Shown: positions 15,490 to 24,700 of the stretch, one piece after another
Layout: every line of letters begins with the position of its first letter
Numbering within the stretch: position 1 is the first letter of the stretch
From: Actinobacteria bacterium UBA959
GTDB lineage: Bacteria; Actinomycetota; Actinomycetes; S36-B12; UBA5976
Assembly: GCA_002293025.1 (NCBI GenBank)
Contig: DBCL01000014.1
Coordinates: forward strand, 113,931-148,621
DNA length: 34,691 nt
Direction of reading: 5' to 3'
Notes under the pieces: generated by a model
What the model was told of the DNA's origin: nothing
Databases searched by the model: none
What the model saw: the letters and a program-made list of their open reading frames with translations, nothing else
Made by a program: the position numbers and the translations under genes

Positions 15490-15547
15490 CACCAAACCGT
15501 GCCCGAATACTAACCCACCCCCTGTTTTCGGTGGATACTGAGCCTTA

Positions 15548-17764
15548 ATGAAGCACGACCCCCTAGAACCAGTCACTTTGGACACTCGGTTAAGCCAGGT
15601 TATTGGTGATGCCACAGCCAAGGTGCTCCGAGATTCGTTTGAGGTCAGCACTGTTGAAGAGCTACTCCGGCATTACCCAAGACGCTATGCCGAGCGGGGG
15701 CAACTCACAAATCTCGCTGAATTAGTTGTTGGTGAGCACGTGACGGTGCTCGCTGAAGTTTCCAAAGTTACCGAGATTCCTGGATCAGGCAGAGCAGGAT
15801 CTCGACTACAAGTAGTGGTCACTGATGGTACAGCCACTTTGGATTTAGCTTTTTTTGCACATGGTAGATGGCACCGAGGCAAGTTAAAAGTTGGAGCAAC
15901 CGGATTGTTTGCTGGCAAGGTTGGAGAATTTCGTGGACGCCGGCAGTTAACCCACCCGGAGTACGCGCTAGTTCCAGAAGATGGTGATGAAGACGTTACT
16001 AATGAAGTGGCTGAAACTTTCGCTAACGCAATCATTCCGGTTTACCCAGCAACTGCCAAACTTCCTTCTTGGCGAATATCTAGAGCAATAGCAATTGTGT
16101 TGGATCAAATCACATTTGGGTCTGACCCGCTAAATTCAGAAATTTGCAAAAAGTTCAAATTGATTTCAGCAAAAGATGCATTTCTTAAAATACATAGACC
16201 TCAATCTCAGTCAGATATTGCGATTGCACTTGAGCGTCTTAGGTTTGACGAAGCATTTGTTTTGCAAACTGCGCTGGCGCAAAGACGTCTAGCTGCGTTA
16301 GCTGTGCCAGCAATTCCTCGAGTTGCCACTGGTAAATTCCTGAAAAGTTTTGATCTCAATCTCCCATACACACTAACCCCGGGTCAAATAACTGTTGGTA
16401 ATGAAATAGCGGCTGATTTAGAGACTTCTAAACCGATGAACCGACTACTACATGGTGAGGTTGGAGCTGGAAAGACCGTAGTGGCAGTGCGAGCCATGCT
16501 GCAGGTAGTTGAGACTGGAGGGCAAGCAGCACTTTTAGCGCCTACATCTGTTTTGGCGCAACAGCATTATCAGTCAATTAGTAATTTGCTTGGAGACTTA
16601 GGGCTGGGATCTTTGCTGGCTGGTACGAGTGATTCAACGCGAGTTGTATTGCTAACTGGAAACATGCCAGCAGCAGCCCGCAAAGCTGCATTAAGTGAGA
16701 TTGCTTCGGGGGCCGCTGGAATTGTAATTGGCACACACGCTCTGCTCGAAGAATCAGTAATGTTTGCAGATCTAGGTTTGGTTGTAGTTGATGAACAACA
16801 TCGCTTTGGGGTTGAGCAACGCGACCGACTTAGAGAACGCGGCCAAGATGGAACTAGACCTCATTTATTGGTTATGACCGCAACCCCAATTCCTAGAACA
16901 GTAGCGATGACTGTCTTTGGTGATCTAGATGTATCGCAACTAGACACCTTGCCAAAAGGTAGAGCTGAAATTAATACGCACGTCGTTGATTCAATTACTA
17001 CTCCAGCCCACTTGGCTCGAGTTTGGACTCGAATAATTGAGGAAGCGAACCAGGGGCATCGAGTCTTTATTGTCTGCCCTCGAATTGGAGCCGATTTAGA
17101 AGAAGAAGATGTTTCTTTGTTTGGATCTGAAGAGAGTAAGCGCGCTCCACTTGCAGTGCTTGAAGTCATAGACAAGTTAAGTTCTGGTCCATTGAAATCA
17201 CTAAGACTTGCAGCCATGCATGGCCGCTTAACTAGTGAAGAAAAAAACTCACTTATGTCTAGATTGGCTAGCGAAAAGGCAGATGCGATAGATGTCTTAG
17301 TGAGCACAACTGTGATTGAAGTTGGAGTTGATATTGGCCTGGCAACCATGATGGTGGTTTTAGACGCTGACCGATTTGGAATTGCACAACTGCATCAACT
17401 TCGAGGTCGAGTGGGTCGAGCTGGACTTCCAGGTTTATGTGTTTTAGTTACCGAAGCCGAGCCAGCTAGTTTGGCAAGACAAAGACTTGATGCAGTTGCT
17501 GGAACCAGAGACGGATTTGTGTTAGCTGAGATAGATCTAGAGCAGCGGCGCGAAGGAGATGTGCTCGGTGCCACACAATCAGGCATGCGATCGACTTTGC
17601 GCCTATTAGAAGTAACTAAGCACGGAAAAATTGTGGCTATTGCTAGAGAGGCTGCTTTTTCTTTGGTTGACCTGGACCCAAAACTTAAAAAACATCCAGA
17701 GTTGAAAAGAGCTGTATTAGCCATCGTTGGCGAAGAAGGCGCAGACTGGCTGGAGCGGTCATGA
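15548..17764 (+). CDS. recG: ATP-dependent DNA helicase RecG
   Basis: Branch-migrating helicase that remodels stalled forks and recombination junctions. Of 738 residues (normal), the N-terminal wedge/OB domain includes HYPRRYAERGQLTNLAEL and VTVLAEVSKVTEI. The helicase core has the Walker A LLHGEVGAGKTVVA near residue 303, the VVVDEQHRFGVEQRDRL DEQH box, VMTATPIPRTVAMT, and STTVIEVGVDIGLA with QLHQLRGRVGRAG. The C-terminal RecG segment (EIDLEQRREGDVLGATQSG) is present. The ATG start has no obvious ribosome site; GATACT 8 nt upstream could be a -10 box. Its stop overlaps the rsmD start by 4 nt (ATGA). Identity is secure. Confidence 0.97.
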   Translation: MKHDPLEPVTLDTRLSQVIGDATAKVLRDSFEVSTVEELLRHYPRRYAERGQLTNLAELVVGEHVTVLAEVSKVTEIPGSGRAGSRLQVVVTDGTATLDLAFFAHGRWHRGKLKVGATGLFAGKVGEFRGRRQLTHPEYALVPEDGDEDVTNEVAETFANAIIPVYPATAKLPSWRISRAIAIVLDQITFGSDPLNSEICKKFKLISAKDAFLKIHRPQSQSDIAIALERLRFDEAFVLQTALAQRRLAALAVPAIPRVATGKFLKSFDLNLPYTLTPGQITVGNEIAADLETSKPMNRLLHGEVGAGKTVVAVRAMLQVVETGGQAALLAPTSVLAQQHYQSISNLLGDLGLGSLLAGTSDSTRVVLLTGNMPAAARKAALSEIASGAAGIVIGTHALLEESVMFADLGLVVVDEQHRFGVEQRDRLRERGQDGTRPHLLVMTATPIPRTVAMTVFGDLDVSQLDTLPKGRAEINTHVVDSITTPAHLARVWTRIIEEANQGHRVFIVCPRIGADLEEEDVSLFGSEESKRAPLAVLEVIDKLSSGPLKSLRLAAMHGRLTSEEKNSLMSRLASEKADAIDVLVSTTVIEVGVDIGLATMMVVLDADRFGIAQLHQLRGRVGRAGLPGLCVLVTEAEPASLARQRLDAVAGTRDGFVLAEIDLEQRREGDVLGATQSGMRSTLRLLEVTKHGKIVAIAREAAFSLVDLDPKLKKHPELKRAVLAIVGEEGADWLERS

Positions 17765-18306
17765 CCCGGATAATTTCTGGTTTAGTTGGTGGTCGCAGAA
17801 TTGAAGTGCCGAAATCAGGAGTGCGACCAACGACTGATCGAGTCCGGGAATCCTTATTTAGCGCATTGGATTCCAGAATTCAAAACTGGAACCAAATTCA
17901 AGTACTTGATTTATTTGCAGGCTCTGGCGCTCTGGGTATTGAAGCGCTATCCCGCGGCGCAACAGCGGCCACTTTTGTTGAGCAAGACAAGCAAGCAGCA
18001 CAAATAATTAGTAAAAATCTGAAGGATTTAAATCTAAGTGGCGAGGTTGTGGTTGCAAATGCACTTAATTTTCAGCCTGCCAACTCCTATAACTTAGTAA
18101 TTGCTGATCCTCCCTATGAGGTATCTGATCAGCAATTGCAGGACTTGGTCTATTTGATTAAAGATCGAATAGATCAAGCTGGATTAGTAGTCGTTGAGCG
18201 TGGATCCAAATCTGAATTTAGTTGGCCCTCTGGTTTCGAGGGGCTGATTACTCGCAATTACGGAGATACCGCTATCTTTTTGAGTCTGAGACGGGATAAA
18301 CCATGA
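17761..18306 (+). CDS. rsmD: 16S rRNA (guanine-966-N2)-methyltransferase RsmD
   Basis: SAM-dependent enzyme methylating G966 of 16S rRNA during 30S assembly; 181 residues. Motifs: ISGLVGGRRIEVPKSG, then RPTTDRVRESLFSAL, the SAM-binding VLDLFAGSGALGIEALSRGA, and the catalytic VIADPPYEV, an (N/D)PPY-type tetrapeptide. It overlaps recG and coaD by 4 nt each (ATGA), so the recG-rsmD-coaD trio is probably translationally coupled. The rsmD-coaD pairing is widespread in bacteria and supports the call. Confidence 0.95.
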   Translation: MTRIISGLVGGRRIEVPKSGVRPTTDRVRESLFSALDSRIQNWNQIQVLDLFAGSGALGIEALSRGATAATFVEQDKQAAQIISKNLKDLNLSGEVVVANALNFQPANSYNLVIADPPYEVSDQQLQDLVYLIKDRIDQAGLVVVERGSKSEFSWPSGFEGLITRNYGDTAIFLSLRRDKP

Positions 18307-18809
18307 ACTCAATTGGTCACTTAGGTGGAACTGTAGTCTGCCCTGGATCCTTTGATCCAGTGACTTTGGGTCACCTAGATGTTTTTGTGCGCTCTGCTGA
18401 AAAGTTTGATCATGTGGTCGTTGCGGTTCTTGAGAATTCAACTAAGACTAGTTTATTTACTGTTGCTGAGCGTATCCAACTTCTAACTAATGCCACTAGA
18501 GATTTTACAAACATAGAGGTTACATCCTTTGCTGGACTGTTAGTTGATTTCTGTAAAAGTAGAAATATCTCAGCCATAGTGAAAGGTTTAAGAGCAGTCT
18601 CTGATTTTGATTACGAACTACAAATGGCACAACTAAACCACCAGCTAGCCAATGTTGAAACCTTCTTTATGTCATCTAATCCAACTTATTCCTTTCTTTC
18701 GTCGTCAATGGCCAAAGAAGTTGCAAAATATGGGGGATCGGTCAAAGGGTTGGTTCCTGAAAATGTTGAAGATGCTTTGATTGCGAAATTTAAAGCAAAC
18801 AAGAATTGA
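18303..18809 (+). CDS. coaD: Phosphopantetheine adenylyltransferase
   Basis: Fourth step of coenzyme A synthesis: pantetheine 4'-phosphate + ATP to dephospho-CoA. 168 residues. The nucleotidyltransferase signature CPGSFDPVTLGHLDVFVRSA carries the TxGH motif. It is followed by ERIQLLTNAT, VKGLRAVSDFDYELQMA and the C-terminal SSSMAKEVAKYGGSV with the ISSS-type loop. An extra eight residues precede the usual start, but the ATGA overlap with rsmD supports the annotated ATG. The SepIVA-like gene starts 7 nt after its stop. Identity is secure. Confidence 0.95.
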   Translation: MNSIGHLGGTVVCPGSFDPVTLGHLDVFVRSAEKFDHVVVAVLENSTKTSLFTVAERIQLLTNATRDFTNIEVTSFAGLLVDFCKSRNISAIVKGLRAVSDFDYELQMAQLNHQLANVETFFMSSNPTYSFLSSSMAKEVAKYGGSVKGLVPENVEDALIAKFKANKN

Positions 18810-18816
18810 GCTCCTA

Positions 18817-19281
18817 GTGCAGATCAACGATTTAATCAACCAGTTAATCTCTCGATTAGAGAGTGCCAAAAAACAAACACTAGGTAGTGGATTTGTAATT
18901 GGAGACAAAGAGGAATTAATCTCTTTAGTAGCTGACATTCGAGCTTTATTGCCAACTGTTGTGGCTGATGCTGAGCGAATTATCCACCAACAAACTGAAC
19001 TTTTGAATTCTGCAACCAATAAAGCCAGCACCATAATTTCTAATGCGCAAGTAGAGCGTGATCGTTTAGCCAGCAGCCATGAAGTCTTACTTACTGCAGC
19101 CAGTGAAGCTGAGGCGATGCGTGCTGAAGTTCTAGCCGAGCTAGCCCAAATGCGGGCCGAAACTGACAAATATGTAGACGGCCAACTAGCCAGATTTGAA
19201 GCCGCTCTCACCAAAGTGTTGGGATCTGTACGTAAAGGGCGGGATCGATTGGGCCCCTTGGGTGCCCCCGACGATGTCTAG
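18817..19281 (+). CDS. SepIVA-like (Rv2927c-family) DivIVA-type coiled-coil protein
   Basis: A predicted 154-residue, mostly helical, charged coiled-coil protein. It resembles, from memory, the mycobacterial division factor SepIVA (Rv2927c). The N-terminal LLPTVVADAERIIHQQ matches its IPGELDDAQ-type helix, and the C-terminal DKYVDGQLARFEAALTKVL matches its CDIYVDNKLAEFEEFL block, followed by RKGRDRLG. The position just before the DUF177 gene and rnc is the same as in mycobacteria. It is shorter than mycobacterial SepIVA (~245 aa), with fewer central heptad repeats. I start at GTG 18817, which aligns with the family start; a TTG at 18781 overlapping coaD is an alternative. A role in septum placement or membrane-domain organisation is inferred, not shown. 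Confidence 0.75.
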   Translation: MQINDLINQLISRLESAKKQTLGSGFVIGDKEELISLVADIRALLPTVVADAERIIHQQTELLNSATNKASTIISNAQVERDRLASSHEVLLTAASEAEAMRAEVLAELAQMRAETDKYVDGQLARFEAALTKVLGSVRKGRDRLGPLGAPDDV

Positions 19282-19300
19282 GGTCTAGAAATTTGGGGTT

Positions 19301-19309
19301 TGCTACCCT
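19301..19309 (+). promoter_or_regulatory. Candidate extended -10 promoter before the DUF177-rpmF-rnc operon
   Basis: TGCTACCCT combines a TGn extension with a TANNNT box, starting about 20 nt after the SepIVA-like gene stop. Transcription from near 19316 would give a ~40-nt leader with GGGAGG ahead of the GTG at 19356. Confidence 0.45.
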
Positions 19310-19355
19310 TCACCCAGATTGCTGTGCTGCCGTTTGGTCGCCAACGGGAGGGCAT

Positions 19356-19883
19356 GTGAGCACATTGGACCCCGCAGGGCCCTTAGTTATCTCCACGCAC
19401 GACTTAGGTCGTGCCGCAGGTACGGCTAAGAAACTCACATTGACCGTCCCAACACCGACTAATTTCGGAAATGCAGTGATCGGGGTGCGAGAACACTCCG
19501 ATATTGGTCTCGAGTTATTACTCGAGTCAGTAATGGATGGTGTTTTAGTTACTGGAACTGCTGCATTGATCTATCAAGGTGAATGTGCGCGGTGCTTGGA
19601 CCCAATTGAGCAACCTGCTCTAATTGAATTTCAAGAACTGTTTTTTTACGCCAAGCAGTCCGGTGATGATGAAGAGATGTTCCATATGCACCAGGAGTAT
19701 CTCGACCTCGAACCTGTTTTACGGGATGCAGCATTACTGGACCTGCCATTAGCGCCGGTCTGTGATGATGATTGTCTTGGTTTGTGCGCTCGTTGCGGAC
19801 AAAGACTTGTCGATGATCCAGATCATCGACATGAAGACATAGATCCTCGCTGGCAAGCCTTAACTGGTTTGTTAGATAACTAA
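19356..19883 (+). CDS. DUF177 (YceD) family protein, ribosome-associated
   Basis: A 175-residue protein of the DUF177/YceD family, almost always encoded directly before rpmF and linked to 23S rRNA/50S maturation in plants and bacteria. It has a zinc-type cysteine set: GECARCLDPIEQP in the middle and CDDDCLGLCARCGQRL near the end. The C-terminus DPRWQALTGLLDN resembles the family's DPRW..L motif. I choose GTG 19356 with GGGAGG (19346-19351) 4 nt upstream; the frame is open 21 codons earlier but that part overlaps the likely promoter. rpmF follows after 18 nt. The biochemical role is not settled. Confidence 0.88.
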   Translation: MSTLDPAGPLVISTHDLGRAAGTAKKLTLTVPTPTNFGNAVIGVREHSDIGLELLLESVMDGVLVTGTAALIYQGECARCLDPIEQPALIEFQELFFYAKQSGDDEEMFHMHQEYLDLEPVLRDAALLDLPLAPVCDDDCLGLCARCGQRLVDDPDHRHEDIDPRWQALTGLLDN

Positions 19884-19901
19884 CTGAAAGGTTCCACCGT
19901 C

Positions 19902-20078
19902 ATGGCAGTACCAAAGAGGAAAACCTCTAGATCACGCACACGAACCCGTCGTGCCACTTGGAAAGCAAAATTGCCACAAGTGAATAAGCAGATCGTTAAT
20001 GGCCAAGTTACATATTCTGTTTCTCATCAAACAGATGACAATGGTCGCTACAACGATCGCCAGGTATTAGACGTCTAG
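19902..20078 (+). CDS. rpmF: Ribosomal protein bL32 (cysteine-free)
   Basis: A 58-residue protein with the standard start MAVPKRKTSRSRTRTRRATW. The C-terminal YNDRQVLDV matches the YNKRQVLEV ending of zinc-binding actinobacterial L32, yet all the metal-binding cysteines are replaced (the region reads VSHQTDDNGRYN). GAAAGG lies 10 nt before the ATG. It sits between the DUF177 gene and rnc, as in many bacteria. Too short for usual ORF thresholds, but the N-terminus leaves no doubt. Confidence 0.96.
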   Translation: MAVPKRKTSRSRTRTRRATWKAKLPQVNKQIVNGQVTYSVSHQTDDNGRYNDRQVLDV

Positions 20079-20080
20079 AC

Positions 20081-20830
20081 GTGTCGACCACACCCCCTCG
20101 CGGGGGCGAGGCCGATTCCGTCGATGACGTGATCGCCCTAGTTTCCGCGACCCTTCCTAAATTAATTGAAGTAATTCAAGCCCCAGTGAGCATTGAAGAC
20201 TTAGCGCTGGCCATGGTGCATCGCTCGTGGTCTTATGAGCATGGCGGAATACCAACAAATGAACGCTTAGAGTTTTTAGGTGATGCCGTGTTGGGTTTAG
20301 TTGTGACTCAAGAGTTGTTTCAACTAAATCCAAATGCACCTGAAGGTCAATTGGCCAGATTTAGATCTTCTATCGTTAACTCAAAAGCACTAGCTGATGT
20401 GGCTCGTACCCTAGATCTGGGCTCACATCTTTTACTTGGTCGTGGTGAAGCGGCTTCTGGAGGTGCTGATAAAGACTCGATTTTGGCAGATGCCTTAGAA
20501 GCAGTAATTGGTGCCGTTTACACCGCAGCAGGCCTAGATGCTGCCAACGATCTTATTCACCGCTTATTTGATCCAATCATTGCGCAATCAAGTGATCTTG
20601 GTGCGGGCTTAGATTGGAAAACTAGCCTGCAAGAACTTGCAGCTAAGCGAAATGTGATGCCACCTGAATATGTGATCTCTGAAAATGGGCCAGATCATGA
20701 CAAGCGCTTTACTGCACGAGTCCAATTTGGAAGTGAACTACTTGGACACGGTGAGGGCCGAAGCAAGAAGGCAGCCGAACAACAAGCTGCAGCAACTGCT
20801 TATGCAGAACTAACGAACAACATTGCCTGA
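20081..20830 (+). CDS. rnc: Ribonuclease III
   Basis: Double-strand-specific endoribonuclease for rRNA and mRNA processing; 249 residues. The N-terminal ~18 residues are a variable extension. The catalytic domain holds the signature NERLEFLGDAVLGLVVTQEL near residue 65, with acidic metal ligands, and DSILADALEAVIGAVYTAAG. The C-terminal dsRNA-binding domain starts around residue 180 (WKTSLQELAAKRN) and ends GEGRSKKAAEQQAAATAY. Translation starts at GTG 2 nt after rpmF, without a clear Shine-Dalgarno sequence, so coupling to rpmF is likely. It overlaps mutM by 8 nt. Identity is secure. Confidence 0.96.
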   Translation: MSTTPPRGGEADSVDDVIALVSATLPKLIEVIQAPVSIEDLALAMVHRSWSYEHGGIPTNERLEFLGDAVLGLVVTQELFQLNPNAPEGQLARFRSSIVNSKALADVARTLDLGSHLLLGRGEAASGGADKDSILADALEAVIGAVYTAAGLDAANDLIHRLFDPIIAQSSDLGAGLDWKTSLQELAAKRNVMPPEYVISENGPDHDKRFTARVQFGSELLGHGEGRSKKAAEQQAAATAYAELTNNIA

Positions 20831-21680
20831 GCTACCAGAAGTTGAGACTGTCCGCAGAGGGCTAACTGAACGTGCACTGAATCGTGAGATTGCGCACGTA
20901 CAAGTCTTGCATCCAAGAGTAATTAGAAACCATCCTGGAAATAGTAAAGATTTTGTAAGTTATCTAATTGGTAACAAATTCACAACCGTGAAAAGACGTG
21001 GTAAATTCCTATGGATTCCTTTTGAAGACAAAGCGTTGGTTATTCATTTAGGTATGAGTGGTCAATGCTTGATGGTTGATCAAGCAAGCCCTAGTGGGAA
21101 ACACCAAAGAGCGCGCTTTAGGTTTAAAGATGGGGCCGAAGATCTAATTTTTGTTGACCAGCGCACTTTTGGTGGTATGCAGATTGTAGATCTAGTTACC
21201 GATATTCATGGAGAGCTCGTACCGTTAGCTGTTACCAATATTGCTTTAGACCCTCTTGATAAGCGATTTGATTTAACGGTATTCAGCAAAGCGCTTCGAG
21301 CCAGAGACACAGAGATCAAGCGAGCCTTGTTAAATCAGAAACTAATCTCTGGGATTGGCAACATTTATGCCGATGAGGCACTTTGGATGGCCAAAATTCA
21401 TCCACAAACGCACACCCAAGACATAACTGCCACACAGGCTCGCAAGCTGCTGCTAGCAGTCACTGACATTTTGACGCAGGCTATCAAGGTTGGTGGTACC
21501 ACCTTTGATGGCATGTATTTAAAGGTCAATGGAGAAAGCGGAAAATACGCCCCCAGCCTCGAGGTTTACGGCCAAAAGGGTCAAAAATGCAGCCGATGTA
21601 CCAATTTGATTCAAAAAGTTAGATTTATGAATCGCTACAGCCACCTATGCCTCAACTGTCAAAAGGCCCCACGTAGGTAG
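20823..21680 (+). CDS. mutM: Formamidopyrimidine-DNA glycosylase (Fpg)
   Basis: Bifunctional glycosylase/AP-lyase removing 8-oxoguanine and FaPy lesions; 285 residues. The start is fixed by the invariant PELPEVETVRRGL (catalytic Pro after the removed Met, then Glu), which requires initiation at TTG 20823, 8 nt inside rnc. Other motifs: TVKRRGKFLW with the catalytic lysine, HLGMSGQ, the H2TH region around LISGIGNIYADEALW, and a C-terminal zinc finger with paired cysteines (CSRC and CLNC). This rnc-mutM-smc order is standard for Actinobacteria. Identity is secure. Confidence 0.96.
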   Translation: MPELPEVETVRRGLTERALNREIAHVQVLHPRVIRNHPGNSKDFVSYLIGNKFTTVKRRGKFLWIPFEDKALVIHLGMSGQCLMVDQASPSGKHQRARFRFKDGAEDLIFVDQRTFGGMQIVDLVTDIHGELVPLAVTNIALDPLDKRFDLTVFSKALRARDTEIKRALLNQKLISGIGNIYADEALWMAKIHPQTHTQDITATQARKLLLAVTDILTQAIKVGGTTFDGMYLKVNGESGKYAPSLEVYGQKGQKCSRCTNLIQKVRFMNRYSHLCLNCQKAPRR

Positions 21681-21714
21681 GCTTGAACCCTTCCCCCTTG
21701 AAATACTTGCCACC

Positions 21715-21720
21715 AAGGAG
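21715..21720 (+). promoter_or_regulatory. Ribosome binding site deciding the smc start (AAGGAG)
   Basis: AAGGAG is 8 nt before GTG 21729. The upstream in-frame GTG at 21720 begins on the last base of this site, so it cannot be the start. Confidence 0.8.
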
Positions 21721-21728
21721 TGCTACGC

Positions 21729-24700
21729 GTGTACCTAAAGAGCCTGACCATCAGGGGATTCAAGTCCTTTGCGTCAGCCACCACGCTCCAATTCGAGCCA
21801 GGCATCACATGCGTAGTTGGGCCAAATGGTTCTGGTAAATCCAATGTAGTTGATGCACTTTCGTGGGTCATGGGCGAGCAAGGTGCCAAAACACTTCGCG
21901 GTGGCAAGATGGATGACGTTATCTTTGCTGGAACTTCCAACAGATCGCCACTTGGTCGAGCAGAAGTTTCACTAACTATCGACAATACCGACGGCGCTCT
22001 TCCAATTGAGTACACCGAGGTCACAATTAGTAGAACCTTGTTTCGAGGAGGTGGCTCCGAGTATTCGATTAATGGCAACCCATCTCGCTTGCTAGATATT
22101 CAGGAGTTGTTGTCTGACTCAGGTATTGGTCGTGAAATGCATGTAATTGTTGGCCAAGGTCAACTAGGTGATGTACTACAAGCAACACCAGAAGAACGTC
22201 GCGGATATATTGAAGAAGCAGCTGGTGTTCTTAAGCATCGTAAGCGTAAAGAAAAAGCACTCCGTAAGTTAGAAGCAACAGACGCAAACTTGGTTCGACT
22301 ACAAGATCTAACAAATGAAATTCGACGTCAACTCAAGCCGTTGGGTCGTCAAGCAGAGTTGGCTCGCAAAGCCCAAGTATTTCAAGCAGATGCTCGTGAC
22401 GCCAGATTAAGACTGTTAGCAGATGACTTATTGGTAATTAAGAGTGCTTTAGATAAAGAAATTGCTGATGAAACTATCTTGCGTCAGCGTCAACAAGAAG
22501 TTGAGCAAGCATTAGCACAGGCTCTTAATGAAATCACTAAATTGGAATCAGCAGGTATTGAAGCTGCACCACAAATTAGTAGAGCGCAAGAAGCCTGGTT
22601 CACATTATCCGCTTTGCGTGAGCGTTACATTGGTTTGAAGCAAGTCGTAACCGAGCGTATTCGCTTAACTTCCGAGCCAGTTGATGAGCAACCGCGGGGT
22701 ACTGATCCAGAACTCTTGGATGAGCAAGCCAAGTCAGCTCGAACTGAAGAATTTAGTTTGTCCCAGGAATCTGAGAGTTTGAAACTTGAATTAGCCAACT
22801 TATCGGCTGTTCGAGCAGAATTAGAATCAAAACTTAATGCAGCTGAATCTTCTTTCACGGCTGCAATGCGTTCAGCTGCTGACCGCCGAGAAGGTTTAGC
22901 TCAACTTGGTGGACAAGTTGCAGCCGCTCAATCCAGACGTGAAACTCGTGAAACTGAAATTGGTCGCTTAACTGGCCAGGTAGCAGATGCTAGGCGCAGG
23001 GCTGCTGATGCAGAAGCTTCATTTAGAAAAGAAGAAGCAGAGATTGCAGGACTTGATGCCGGTGAGATGCAATTGGATTCGCATTACGAAGAAGTTTCGG
23101 CAACACTAAATAAAGCTGAAGCAAAAGTTAGACAACTCCAAGCGGCTGTTCATGAAGCCGAAAAGATAAAGGCTGCCAAGAGCGCAACGGCTGATGCAAT
23201 CAGCGCAGCGTTAGGTGCTGAAAACGACGGTGCCGCAGAGTTGATTGCAGCAAATACACCAGGGCTAACCGGGAGATTGGCAACTAACTTAATAATTGAA
23301 ACTGGTTATGAAACAGCAATTGCGGTTGCACTTGGGGCAGCAGCTGACGCCTTAGCTGGCAACAATGTTGATGCTGCCACAGCTGCGCTGCAATCTCTAA
23401 AGACAAATAAGGGTGGCCGCGCTGCAATTGTGGTACCGGTTACGAAGTCAAATGAGCAACTAGCCGCACCAAGTCCAAGCAGGTCAGCTAGTTCACTCGT
23501 GCAAGTTAGTGGTGAACTTAAATCTGCCATAAATTCTTTGCTAGCAGATGTTGTAGTAGCTGACACCTTAGATCAAGCAAGATCAATTCATCAATCAAAT
23601 CCAAACTTGAGAGTTGTCACCAAAGATGGAGACCTACTATCTAACGGCTTGATCATTGGTGGTGGCAGTAGTAATCGCAGTCGAATTGAGAATTTGGCTT
23701 CTGCTGAAACTGCTCGACAAGAACGCGACGCAGCTTCCCATGAACTAGAACGAATCAAATTTGAACTTGAGTCTGCTGTGGCAGCAGCTCAAAGCGCTGC
23801 CGATGAGGTCAAGGCAGCTTTATCTAAACTGCATGAGTCTGATGCAGCTCAGGCTGCAGTTGCATTGCGCCTAGCCGAGCTAAGCCAACAATCTAGAGCA
23901 GCAGCAGCAGAGGCTGAGAGATTGAGTAAAGCGCTTGCTGATGCAGAAGTTGCCCGAGGTGATGATGAACAAGCGCTTGTAGATCTCCAAAAACGATTGG
24001 CAAATGCACAAAGCACTGGCAGTGATGAGTCAATTCCGACTAGTCAGCAAAGGGATGAACTATTAGTTTCAGTTGAGCGAGCTCGTGCCAAAGAAGTTGA
24101 AGGCAGATTGACTTTAAGAACTGCTGAAGAGCGCCATCGGGTGGCAACTAGTAAGGCTGAAGAACTAGAAAGATCCGCAAGTTTAGAAAGATCAGCCCGC
24201 ACTCGCGATGCATTGCGACGCAAACGTCGAGTGCGTGAAGGTGAAGTAGCAGCAGCCGTATCAACTGCGATCGATCTAGTCCTAGAAAGACTCGAAGTTT
24301 CGTTGATAACTGGTTCGACCTTAAAATCTGATCTAGAGCAGGCTCGTGCTGAACGAGAAACCAAGCTGCAAGCACTTCGCGTGAAGTCACGAGAATTAGA
24401 ATCGCAAAGATCTGTGTTGGTTGACTCGGTTCATCGAGATGAGCTGGCGCGCACCGAACAAAAGGCCAAGATCGAGGCTATTGAAGATAAGGCCATGAGT
24501 GACTTTGGAATTGATGCCGAGGTACTCATCAACGAGTATGGACCAGATGTATTAGTTCCACCGTCAATGCCAACCCCAGGTGATGAAGTCGATCCAAACC
24601 AAGAACCTCCTGCGCCAGCAGCATATGTTCGAGTTGAACAAGAAAAAAGAGCTCGCGATGCAGAGCGGCAGTTAAATCTGTTGGGCCGAATTAATCCTTT

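Noticed and set aside
18341..18361. CTGGATC-CTTT-GATCCAG hairpin inside coaD.
   Set aside because: It encodes the invariant PGSFDP active-site motif, so the pairing is most simply a codon coincidence.
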